From contig BLSF01000090.1 in NCBI GenBank assembly GCA_012862575.1, positions 1 to 64,000 of the forward strand: DNA of 64,000 bases, written 5' to 3'. The notes beneath the pieces were generated by a model. That model made no database searches, was not told the origin of the DNA, and saw nothing but the letters and a program-made list of their open reading frames with translations. The position numbers and the translations under genes are program-made. Shown in pieces: positions 1-9,889 of this stretch. This DNA comes from Parietichytrium sp. I65-24A. Taxonomy: Eukaryota; Sar; Bigyra; Thraustochytrida; Thraustochytriidae. Each line of letters opens with the position of its first letter. Position 1 is the stretch's first letter.

Positions 1-2696
1 TACAGGTTAACTCAAACCATTTGGTTGGGGCCATGGACGCAGAGGTTTAACATCAACCTTGTGGCTGAGACACTTCACTCGAATCTGCTTGTCGTCTGGG
101 CTTTCTACATTTCATTCTGTACTCAACGCCGGAGATTTTTATTTATCGTCGTGGTGGAGCTTTGTTTGGCGTTGTCTTTGAGTTCTGTTTGAATTAATTA
201 TTGTAAAACCTTCCGGGATGTTGTCGGTGCCGCTGCCGCTCGGACTCCAAGCAATCCAGAGCGCAATCATGGCGCTACTCACGGTTGGTGGTCCAAAGAG
301 CGCTAAGTTACACGATCTCTGCCAACACCTCACAAATTCTCACAATCTGCATCGGCCATTTGTGCACGACAAGGTGCAAGGCGTGGGCCAACGACGCGGG
401 AAAACCATGAAATGAGGGCCTACGAACTAGTCTGTGGAGCACTGTCGAACTTGTCCAACGTCAGCGAAATTTTCGCAGGTTGTACTTTGCCATGCGTCGC
501 AGTGAATCAGTAGTAAGTCAATTTCACTTGCTTTCGTGAGCTTGTGCTAGCTGCAAGTCCTTTCATCCTTCCCTCCACATCCAGTAACTTAACATCGGGA
601 GGTGGGGAGTAACTTTGGGCGTGGCTATAGCTCTTGCTTTTGCATTCGCACGCTTTCGCACGCTTTTACAGGTGTCCGAGACCTTACTATGGTTCGCGGC
701 GAACCTGGTGTGCCCTGGTGTGCCCCGGGTACTGAGTACTAGCTCTGTGTATTGTGTACCTCGCAATACTCTTACCGGCAAACGCTTCGCTTTCGTACTT
801 TTGCGACACGCTTTGATTTCACAGCCAATGCCCTTTCTGGAATCGCTTTGCTTCGCGCTGCTTGCGCTGACTCACCGATTGCATAACTTGTACACAGAAA
901 CAGTCGCGACTTGCTCCTGTGCGCTAGTACACTAGTCTGTCTCGACAACTCCAAAGTCGGTAGATCTGCGCAATGCAAGGCATAGACAGACAGACATCTT
1001 CGTATATTTTCGTCGCGCGCTGCTGTTGTCTCGTCACTTTCATGCACAAGTTCAATTATCATCCGTGTATCGTTTCGTTCGTTTTCACAGGTTTTCATTG
1101 TCAACTCTGACTTATTATTTCATTATCTCTCCAACGGACGATCGTCGCTTGCGCAGACAACGCCCTCACTTCATATGAGAAGGAGGGATGAAATAGATCA
1201 AGATTGGAATAGAGAGGGAACAGACGGAGCGAGAGGTGAGTCCCGAAGCCCGCAACCAAATACCAAAACTTGAACATTCAACATTCAACAAAGAAGGTGT
1301 ATGGTTTGGTTTGCAGAAAGGTGTGTTCACAACAGTCCACGAAGAAAGAAAAAGTGAAAAATGAAATACAACTCAGACAAACAGAAACAGAAACAGAAAC
1401 AGAAAGAAAAGTGAAACAGAAACACTAACGCCCCCATCATATCGTTTCTGTTAACACACATTATACAGGCAGTCCTTCGGATTAGACTATATCGAGGTGC
1501 ATAGAAGCTTCATGTCTTATCAGCTTCTACTTGGATCATTAGAAACCTTAGGAGCATACTTGACCACCGTAGTAGTTCTGTAGAACAGGCCATCTCCAAC
1601 CATCAGCTCCTATTGGCCACTTACCAACTGCTCTATGGCAGCATAATACCACGCCGTACCGAACAGCTGTACAGTCGACATTTCCTCTGCTTGTGGTAGC
1701 GCTATTACTGAGTACCGGTAAGGAGAGTAGGTCCGAGTCTCTGATGAAACAGAGTGAGAGAGTCTCCAACATTTTGGTTCATTTGTTGTGGTGAAAATGG
1801 TAAGCGAAATTTGACCTATTTGACCTCTGCAATCAACTCGTGGGGTCCAATGGCCCAACATTGGCCGACATGGCCAAGAATTGCACACTGGCAGTACTGG
1901 CAGCTGCAGCTCACGTCGAACTCGGCCGAATGATCGCTTTTTGTTCAAACTGAATTAATTATTCTGTTAACTTCGGGGCGATTTGGTGAGTCGCATGTCC
2001 GGCGAGTGATGAGAGTCCCAATAAAAATTCTGTCAACATCTCACGCTGTGTTCGACATCGGAAGACGTTGCCATTTGTACATACTCTCTGGATTTCTGCA
2101 TTCTGCATTCTGCTTCTGCATTCTGCGCTGTGTCAGTGCGAGTCGACTTTGGAGGGAGAGGATGCCCAAGATCTCGAGGGAAGGCCGAGGCGGAAGTTGC
2201 CGGCACTGGAGACCTAACGAAAGAGTACATCCCGCAAAGACCGCAAAGGCATGAGAACTGATGTGAAAGATGTGAACAGGAGGAAAGGCGCAGAACTCAC
2301 TGGCGCAGAAGCAGAAGCAGTAAGGACTCTTGTCATCTTCTGAATTCTGAAGGACAGGTTTCTCGAAACTTAAAGACGGCGAGCGAGGAAAGCGAAACAG
2401 TCGGGCAACAAGACTGCCAACACATTCGGAGGGAGTGCTGGCCTGTCGTTTGCAATCGTTTGACTTTTTGTGACGGCCAACTTTGCTTCAACACTTGAGA
2501 TGTTCTAAAATTCTACATCTTACTGAGATTTACTGCTCGGCTACTTTCACAAAAATGTGTTTCCGACACGAGTTGTCCGATGGTTGGCAACGGAATCCAG
2601 GAAATACTTCCATCCTTTATACAAAATCAAAATTCAAAAGAAAACTGAATGAAAATACATCATGACAACAGGTACAATAGGGCAGGAAGGAGTTCA

Positions 2697-2717
2697 GAAT
2701 TCAGAATTCAGAATTCA
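2697..2717. repeat. GAATTCA heptamer, three copies
   Basis: GAATTC starts at 2697, 2704 and 2711, an exact 7-bp period. The same heptamer recurs at 5945-5964, 10680-10699 and 53522-53534, always between genes. Confidence 0.9.
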
Positions 2718-3840
2718 GGAAACGCAAGCAAGCAAGCAAGCTCCGGTAGCTAACACTTATGCGTAGTTGTACTTTTCAAAATCGCTCTCATTCGCCGAGC
2801 TACAGTCAGGCCTCGCGCTCCTCTCATCTCTGCCCTCTGTCTCCTCCGCCGACAGGTAGCCGCTTGATAAAAGCTGCCCTGGAAATCGCCCAAAAGAGAC
2901 TGGGCCTACGTAGTCCTATGGTACTCTTTAGCCGCGAGTGGCGAAAAGAGTGCCTACGGCTCTTATGACCAAGTAAGACGGGGCGTCAGGATCAATCGAA
3001 AAGAGCGCAGTACTAGTGTTTTTAGTATCAAGCAAGAGTACTGGCGGGGGAGAAGGCAAGTTATGGCCGTGCTTTCCAACCACCACACGGACTAGCACCT
3101 CTATAAGACCCCCACTCCTCCTCTCAAGGGGTGCCTACCGGGACCAGTAGCACCGCTTATGACCCGGCGCGAAATGAAAAAAGGAGTGACAAGTGTCTGG
3201 GGGCACTTTGCAGCACCCTCTAGCGCCAGTAGCGTCAATCATAAGAGAGCGTCCTATGCTACGATTAGCAAGGTCGATAAGAATAACGCTGAGTTGTGTT
3301 CCGAGTTTGTCGCTGACTCACGAGGCCTCTTGGGAGTGTTGGGAGAGTTGGGAGTTCCGAAAACAGAGTCACAGAAAAGAGAGGAAGAGGAGAGTTTCAA
3401 ACGCAGGACAGCCTTTTTCATTCACATTGCAGTCAGACTGCTATCCAGCTTTGGCCGATTTGTCCATTCACGTGCTATTAGTAAGTACAATTAAATCAAA
3501 AAACGCATGTGTCGCGGAGAGAAAGAGAAGAAGAAGAAGAAGAAGAAGAGTCAAGAAAGACTCAGTCTGCCAATCAATCAATCAGACAATCCTTCCAACT
3601 CTTCCGAATGCGTTCGTCATTTCAGGGAGTCAGGTGAGTCAGCTGCACTCTACCGGATTGACTAGTCCCCCTTCTAGCAGAGACGCAAGATCGCCACTGA
3701 CAGAGGGTAGGTATCCATAGCAACTGCTACCCGAGGTACTAGTACCCAGCCCCTGGTACTAAGCACAGAAATATCGTGCTCGCAGCGGCCAGTGCTAGCG
3801 GGAATTAGTGCGGAGGAGTAGCGGAGGTCTAAGTTGAGCT

Positions 3841-3846
3841 TTCTTC

Positions 3847-3880
<34 letters not shown>

Positions 3881-3881
3881 C
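3841..3881. repeat. (CTTT)n microsatellite
   Basis: Tetranucleotide run of about nine CTTT units, directly visible. No gene nearby. Confidence 0.9.
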
Positions 3882-4157
3882 TCCGAGTGGATTGTTGTTC
3901 GATTGACTGCGACAGAGCGAACGCTGCGACGCTCTTCATCGCTCTTCATCGCTCTTCTTCGAAAAAAAGCGAATGACTGCAGAGCGTCTTTGGAAGTTGG
4001 AATTATTATTTTGGGGATTTGTTTGATAGTTTGATAGTTTGATTGTTTTGAAGGCGAAAGAAACTTGACTTTTCAAGAAACCTTCCTTTCCGAAGAACGG
4101 CAGAGTGTCAGAGACAAGTCAGCGCAAGAGGCAGAGAGGCAGAGACATCATGATAGA

Positions 4158-4186
4158 GGCTCTGGCTCTGGCTCTGGCTCTGACTC
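4158..4186. repeat. (GGCTCT)n short tandem repeat
   Basis: Four to five copies of a 6-bp unit, the last one altered (GACTCT). Confidence 0.85.
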
Positions 4187-4410
4187 TTCGTTGTTGTTGT
4201 TGAACGACAACAAAAAGAACCGAATGGGACAGCTCCTGAAACTTGCATGAATGGAATGAATGGATTGATTGGAAGAGGCAACCGTTGTTCGCAATTCCCG
4301 CTACCCTTTTGCCAAATTATCAACTTGAAAAGGGGTCTTGTCTTCTCAGCGCCCTCGTAAAGCGAGCTTGTGAACAAGTCATGCACGCTACATATCCATA
4401 AACAAAGAAA

Positions 4411-4456
4411 GGAAGCAAGGAAGCAAGGAAGCAAGGAGGGAGGGAGGGAGGGAGGA
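4411..4456. repeat. (GGAAGCAA)n then (GGGA)n repeat
   Basis: Three 8-bp units followed by a run of GGGA/GAGG tetranucleotides; purine-only strand. Confidence 0.85.
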
Positions 4457-5458
4457 GAGGCCAGCTGTGAAGCTTTTATTTGAAACGCTGTTCTCATTCA
4501 TTTCATTTCATTGGGTGTTCGATCGATGGATTGATTGATTTCAAGATGTGAGCAATGTGAGCGAGTGAACCAGTTCAAGAAGGCTTTGGAGCGAAGGCAG
4601 CAACGTGAAATGGGAGCCACGTAGCTCCCACACACCACGCGCAAAGTCAAAGGTGTCATGCATCAAGCATACAAATGCATATGCAAGCATATGCAAGCGC
4701 AAGTTGCTGTTTGTTGATGTTTGTTGCACTGCAAGAACTGCAAGGCTGTAAAAGAAGGAAGGAAAAGTTGCCACTCAAGAAACTTGAGAACAAGCAAGCT
4801 ATAGAGATACTCGAGTAGGCTAATCATAGACAAAACGCTTAGGAGGGAAGCGAGATGGTGTGAGTGGGAGGGGCGGTTGCTAGTGGAGATTAGCGTGAAA
4901 CGGTAGTGGGGATGATATGTCCGGCTGTGACAGTGTGACCAGCCAAGTATAGCCAAGTAGAGTGTATGAGATGGAATCTTCGCATTTGGGAATTCTTTTT
5001 CGCGAATTGGTTTTGGCCCTCACAGCGCGAACACCAGCGGTGAGAGGGGCCCACACAAAAGCTCCGCCAAGATGGCATCGCGGTTGTGAGGGCGGCGTGC
5101 GCCCCCCTCACACCCGCCACCGAAATCCCACCCAACCTTTCCTCCATCGCTCGTGAGGGCAATCCCGTCCTGTGAGGGCGCCCGGCTGTGAGGGCCGACA
5201 CGGAAACCTCTCCCATTCCGCGCACTTGCGAGATTTTTTCACGCACCTCCTACCTGCCTCCTACCCCCTCCCCTTACCCCTCCTCCCCCGCCACCACAAC
5301 GACAACTTCTCCTCCCCTACCACCACCGCTATCCAGCGCTACGCCTCCCGCCAGAGGGGCGTCCAAACAACCAAACAACCAAACAAAGCGCCCCGAAAGG
5401 AGAGGGAGGAAGAACGGGAGGAGGAAGGGGAATGAATCAACTTGCGGAAACAAACAAG

Positions 5459-5491
<33 letters not shown>

Positions 5492-5554
5492 GAAGAAAGG
5501 TAGAAAGGTAGAAAGAAAGGAAGAAAGGAAGAAAGAAGAAAGGTGAAAGAAAGG
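5459..5554. repeat. (GAAA)n purine tract
   Basis: About 95 bp of GAAA units interrupted by GGAA and GGTA variants. It lies about 520 bp upstream of the first RING-finger gene. Confidence 0.9.
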
Positions 5555-5737
5555 AGACAATTGAATTTATGAAAGTTTGCAACGCCACCACACAGCGCCT
5601 CTCTCTGTCTCTGTCTCTTTCTCTTTCTCTCTCACACACACAGTCGCTCTCACACTCACACGCGGACGTCCTCTCTCGCTCGCGCGTACCCTCACTACCC
5701 TAACCGAGTACCCTGACCCTCTCCGCGCACCCTCGCG

Positions 5738-5791
5738 GGTTCGGGGACCAGGAACTGGGTCCGGGACCCGGAAATCGCCGGTTCCGGAACC
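5738..5791. promoter_or_regulatory. Palindrome cluster upstream of RING gene
   Basis: Positions 5757-5769 read GGGTCC-G-GGACCC, a perfect inverted repeat with one central base. Positions 5780-5791 read GGTTCCGGAACC, a perfect 12-bp palindrome. They sit in a GC-rich patch about 280 bp before the start codon at 6072. A protein-binding site or a hairpin is possible; function is inferred only from position and symmetry. Confidence 0.4.
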
Positions 5792-5944
5792 CTTGGTGCA
5801 GTGCGAAGCGTCCCCGGGGACACCGGACGCGTACTTGTGGGGATACCTGTGGGGAGTAAGAGTGTGGGGGGAGCACCTACTTGCTGCGTTGTTGCTGGAT
5901 CGTTGCGGCGTGGCGGAAATTGGTCTTGAGTGTTCTGCTTTTCT

Positions 5945-5964
5945 GAATTCTGTATTCTGAATTC
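5945..5964. repeat. GAATTCT heptamer, three copies
   Basis: GAATTC at 5945, GTATTC at 5952 and GAATTC at 5959 form three units of 7 bp, about 110 bp upstream of the start codon at 6072. One of the dispersed intergenic GAATTCT runs. Confidence 0.85.
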
Positions 5965-6071
5965 TGCTTTTTTGGTGATTGAATATTGACTGCGATTCTC
6001 TTCTTTGAGCAGAGATACTCCATTAATTTATCAGGAGGGAAGAAGAGAGGTGTCGCGACACACGACTGAAG

Positions 6072-8174
6072 ATGGCATTGGAATGCGTGGAATTGGAAGG
6101 CAAGCTGGAGCGAGATGGGACTGGGCAGTGCCAGGTTCGAGGCAGCTGGATCATGGGCTTGCACGGAGGGTCGTTTGCGTGGAACTGCGATTTTAGCGGG
6201 CTGCCTGAGAGTGGGCTCCCAAGCGAGATTATGTGCTCGGGCACGTTCACTGCTGGCCATGTCACGTTTCCAGAGGTCGGCATCAAGCTCAAGCTGAGGA
6301 AACGGAGACAGCGCAGAAGCGAGGCGTCCGGGACCGACATGGTGTCGAACCGGCATTCTACTTCCTCTTCGTCGTCGTCATGGCCGCCCTCGTCTTCGTC
6401 ATCGTCCTCGTCATTGCCAGCAGATTCGTCGCCTGCAAGCGTTTCCAGAAGGTCCTCCTCCTCATCATCATCATCATCATCATCCTCGTCGTTGTCGTCT
6501 TCGTCGTCATCCTCCTCGTCTTCCGCACCTTCGTCATCACCACTTGCGAATGCCCAGGAAGGTTGTCGGAGAGTAACCCGGTCGATCAGCCGCGCCGAGC
6601 GGCATCTCGCTGCTCAGGGAACCGCTGCTGAAAGCCGAGCTGGTACATCTTCTCCGCAAGTGAACGCTGTCTATGGACTGACAGGCACGGGCCGGAACAG
6701 TCTAGGGAGGTTTCGGGTCAAGGGCGAGCTTTCCGTTTGGAGGGACGGCCAAGCGACATTCAAGGCCAGAAAGGTATATTTGTTCGCTTTGTCCCGGCAG
6801 ACTGCCACGTCGGAGAGTGAACAAGAGCATTGCGCAGCTTCTGGAAAAAATCGCCGGAAAAGACTGCGCTCGTTTGAGATCGATCAGGCTGCTCAAGAGG
6901 AGGCAAGACTTCGAGCGCAGCAGTGGCGCCAGCGGCAGCACATCAGCAAGCTCCAGAATCAGCTTCGGTCAAGGACTTATATATGCTGGGGCACGAGGCA
7001 GTCCAAGCGCAGTATGAAGCTGCCCACACCGCAGATTGTTCGTGTCAAGCGCGACGAGAATGACGCTCTTCAGGTGGTGTGGCAATTGACATCTCAGGCT
7101 GGTGAATCATTTATTAGGTTTGAAAATATCGAGGCAGAGATTTGCATCGAAGACGAACAGGACGGGAGATTCTTTTTCTGTTGTGCAAGCCCTGTGGAGA
7201 TAGCAGACCCTGGGTCTTTGCAATGTGTACAAAATATTGGTGCTTTGGATTCAGGAAGCTATAGGCTTAGCGTACGCGTGAGAGAAAAGGCGCGCAATGA
7301 TTCTCACCCAGTCTCAAGCCCACAGCTCGCCATCACCGTGGACAACAGCAATCTAGAAATAACTTCCATGACGTCCCTCGCCTACTCGCTACCTGTGGAC
7401 AGCTTGCAGTGCGCTGCCAATTACTCCTTCTCTGTAGTCAGCTGGCGTTCGATCTCGCAGAAGACTCCTTCTTTCGTGGAGCTCCAAACGGAGACAAAAG
7501 CCTCTCTGGAGGAGTCTTGGTCGATTGCGCAGGTGGACCGTTTTGCGCCATCCGGTGCAAGCTCTTCGCGCGTATTGCCGTATGATGCGTCCAGCTCATA
7601 TACCAGATTCGTGGGGGCTCTCTTTGCTCGCGATTGCGCAGGTTGGCGAAAAGGAAAAACTGCGAGCTCTCGGGAGCTGGTTTCAGAAAAGAAATCGAAA
7701 GAACCCGTGTTTGCCTCCGACGAGTGCGCGATCTGTGGAGACTCTCTGCGGTTTTGCTCGGCCACACCCGAAGAGAAAGTGCACGTTGGTTCAGTTGTCG
7801 CGCCATGCTCGTGTTCTCACATTTTCCATGCTGGCTGCTTGCTCGAGTGGGCCAAGAAGAAATCTAGCTGCCCTCTGTGCTGCTCTCGTTTCACAGGCAT
7901 TCACCACGTTCGTGCAAACGCCACTGCCGAGTTCCTCTCCGTGATGGACGCCCTGGAAGGTCTTGGGATGTTGGAACGCGTTGCAGAAGAGTTCATTGCC
8001 CCGCTGTTCCAGAGCATGAGGCAAGCTTTTGCGCAAGGCCGTGGCCTGGACCCCATGGTATGGTTCCCTCCTGGGGAGCTGGCACTTGCCGATGATGAGC
8101 CGTGGACCGCTGATTTTGATCCAATCATGTCGGAGATAATCGCTCAAACCCTTACGGAGCATTTGTTGGAGTAA
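6072..8174 (+). CDS. RING-H2 finger protein with poly-serine insert
   Basis: Predicted E3 ubiquitin ligase of 700 residues. The C-terminal third holds a RING finger at about residues 552-605: it begins CAICGDSLRFCS, continues with CSCSHIFHAGC, and closes with SSCPLC, giving the Cys/His order of a RING-H2-like fold. The spacing between the second and third ligand pairs is longer than usual because of a loop. The N-terminal part has two glycine-rich beta-type stretches (about residues 8-75 and 200-235, the second with GTGRNSLGRF). They may be halves of one small domain, split by a serine-rich region at about residues 95-160. The serines are encoded by mixed TCN codons, so the DNA looks like a (TCATCG)n microsatellite. 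The middle section has no recognised domain. The gene is convergent with another RING gene. The RING call is firm; substrate and location are unknown. Confidence 0.85.
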   Translation: MALECVELEGKLERDGTGQCQVRGSWIMGLHGGSFAWNCDFSGLPESGLPSEIMCSGTFTAGHVTFPEVGIKLKLRKRRQRRSEASGTDMVSNRHSTSSSSSSWPPSSSSSSSSLPADSSPASVSRRSSSSSSSSSSSSSLSSSSSSSSSSAPSSSPLANAQEGCRRVTRSISRAERHLAAQGTAAESRAGTSSPQVNAVYGLTGTGRNSLGRFRVKGELSVWRDGQATFKARKVYLFALSRQTATSESEQEHCAASGKNRRKRLRSFEIDQAAQEEARLRAQQWRQRQHISKLQNQLRSRTYICWGTRQSKRSMKLPTPQIVRVKRDENDALQVVWQLTSQAGESFIRFENIEAEICIEDEQDGRFFFCCASPVEIADPGSLQCVQNIGALDSGSYRLSVRVREKARNDSHPVSSPQLAITVDNSNLEITSMTSLAYSLPVDSLQCAANYSFSVVSWRSISQKTPSFVELQTETKASLEESWSIAQVDRFAPSGASSSRVLPYDASSSYTRFVGALFARDCAGWRKGKTASSRELVSEKKSKEPVFASDECAICGDSLRFCSATPEEKVHVGSVVAPCSCSHIFHAGCLLEWAKKKSSCPLCCSRFTGIHHVRANATAEFLSVMDALEGLGMLERVAEEFIAPLFQSMRQAFAQGRGLDPMVWFPPGELALADDEPWTADFDPIMSEIIAQTLTEHLLE

Positions 8175-8542
8175 GTCTGGACAGGTGGGGTGGCGAGCCG
8201 CGCTGGAGATCCCGGACCAAAAGTTGATGAAAAGTCCTACTAGTGCTTTACTTTCTCTACACCGTGGGCATCCTAAAAGCGCGAAGCAGAATGAAACAGC
8301 TTTTGAGCTGAGGCTATATATATATACATAATATGACCGGAATCGGCAATAGTTATTTTTTATTTTCCCACTCACTCACTGTTCAACATTTTCTTGTTCT
8401 TTGTTTGTCGAGAACAAAAAAACAATCCCAGTGGATAAAAAAAAATGCTTGCATCACATGCTCCTTTATTACACAAAACATAGTACAACCAAAACAAAGG
8501 GCAAGGGAACACCCAACAACGAACCGGGAAACAGAGCCCGGG
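8175..8542. other. Convergent 3' intergenic gap
   Basis: This gap separates the stop codons of two convergent RING genes. It is AT-rich with T and A runs. TTTATT at about 8464 reads AATAAA on the minus strand, about 80 bp past the stop of the minus-strand gene, so it may be its poly(A) signal. No gene seen. Confidence 0.5.
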
Positions 8543-9889
8543 CTAAAAGCCACCTCTGTTCACGATTCGTTCCACAATCTCGCGCTTTTCCACACAACCG
8601 ATTACGTTAATATTTCGCTGCCTGGCAATGGACTTTAGCTCAACCACACTCAAGTGGAGAAGCCTTTGAGCCTCAGCGTCCCGGGAGACCGACTCGGAAT
8701 ATCGCTCAAACGAATGTGGGTTTCTGTTTGCTTGATCCGTCGTTGTCTCCATGGCGCGCCGATTTGCCGTGGAGCTAGAAGATCCCACGAGGGCCCTCCA
8801 AGCGCGATGCGCAAAATTTCTCTGTCTCGGTTGCTGCGCTTCTTGTACACCTTGAGTGCGAGCCTCTTCTACAGTACGCTGCTGCTGTTGCTCGCGTTCA
8901 CTGCGGAGGGCTTGCTGGCGCTCTTGCTCGCGCTGCCTTTCTGCCCTTGCGAACTCGTACTCTGGATCATTGGTCTCTAGCTCGTATCTGCAGCTCGGGC
9001 AGGAGTTGTGCTTCTTGAGCCACGGTAGGACACAATCAGGATGAAAAAGATGTTTGCACGGAAGCTTCTTCACACATTCCCCGATTTTCATGTTGTCCAA
9101 GCACACAGGGCACATGATGCCCCCCGGGGAGTTCTCCACCAGCAGGTGGCGTTCTTCGATAACCACGTCCTCAAGCTTGTCGAGTGCGCTTTTCGCGGTC
9201 GGCACGGACCCCACTGGCTGGGAAGGCCGAATGAAGCTGGTGTATCTCCGCCAATTCTCTCTCGCATTCTCCGGCAGCATCGACAGCACCCATCGGTTCA
9301 CGTACGCCCAGCTGTGAAAGGCGATTATCGGCAGGAAGAAAAGCGAAAAGGTGATCACAAAGTCCGCTATCACGCTCCCGCCATAAGAGCCGTCAAAACC
9401 GTCCACTGAGCCTGGTCTCGGGGTCCCGCTGCCCTCGTTATCCATGCCGCTCGATCTGTGCTGACGAGAAGATCTTTGACGCTGGGGATGGATTCTGTCT
9501 TGATAATCTGCGTCCACGTCGCCAGTGTAGTTCATATCCTGCACAATCCAGTACACCATCAGAAGGAAGCCCCCGAACACGAGCCAGTTCTCCGTCAACC
9601 ATTCGCGGCACCGCTCAAAGTGCGCAGGAAAGAAAGAAATCAATACGCCGAGCAGAGGGATGATCGGGGCAATATCAGACAGCACCACGCTCAAAACCAT
9701 CATCCCAAGCGAAAACATCATTCCACGCCTGTCCATTTGCATCCCTTGCGCATTGCCACGCAGCATATTCCCCGTGCCAAACACGCCCATGGGCCCGGCC
9801 ACAAAGAAGAACACCATCTCCCCGCTTCTCTCCGCTCCGCAACTTTCCCCGCACACTTGCCTCCAGAGCCCTTTCAAACGAGAAAGCAA
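8543..9889 (-). CDS. Membrane RING-H2 E3 ligase with C-terminal SAP-like motif
   Basis: Predicted membrane-bound ubiquitin ligase of 448 residues. Hydrophobic segments lie at about residues 26-40, 57-88, 102-118 and 173-196, so three to four membrane spans are likely. The RING-H2 finger is at residues 260-300 (CPVCLDNMKIGE, then LPCKHLFHPDC, then CPSC), with all eight ligands present. It resembles the RNF126/AIP2-type RING, including the HNSCPSCRYEL tail. A Glu/Arg/Gln-rich helix follows (residues 313-350). The last 35 residues (about 411-444: LHLSVVELKSIARQRNINV...) look like a SAP helix-extended-helix motif, usually tied to nucleic-acid binding, here on a membrane protein. A second Met at residue 25 could be the true start. 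Likely acts in membrane-associated ubiquitination, possibly at the ER; location is inferred. Confidence 0.85.
   Translation of the reverse strand: MLSRLKGLWRQVCGESCGAERSGEMVFFFVAGPMGVFGTGNMLRGNAQGMQMDRRGMMFSLGMMVLSVVLSDIAPIIPLLGVLISFFPAHFERCREWLTENWLVFGGFLLMVYWIVQDMNYTGDVDADYQDRIHPQRQRSSRQHRSSGMDNEGSGTPRPGSVDGFDGSYGGSVIADFVITFSLFFLPIIAFHSWAYVNRWVLSMLPENARENWRRYTSFIRPSQPVGSVPTAKSALDKLEDVVIEERHLLVENSPGGIMCPVCLDNMKIGECVKKLPCKHLFHPDCVLPWLKKHNSCPSCRYELETNDPEYEFARAERQREQERQQALRSEREQQQQRTVEEARTQGVQEAQQPRQRNFAHRAWRALVGSSSSTANRRAMETTTDQANRNPHSFERYSESVSRDAEAQRLLHLSVVELKSIARQRNINVIGCVEKREIVERIVNRGGF

Larger units (their letters stand above)
1..6071. other. Gene-free 5' region with microsatellites
   Basis: No reading frame here looks like a real protein: all are short, compositionally odd and without a recognisable motif. 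The stretch holds simple repeats (listed separately), a three-copy GAATTCA run at 2697-2716, TACTGAGTACCGGTA-like words (727-742, 1706-1721), and a GC-rich palindromic cluster near 5738-5791 just before the first gene. An intron-rich or non-coding gene cannot be excluded by eye. Confidence 0.6.
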
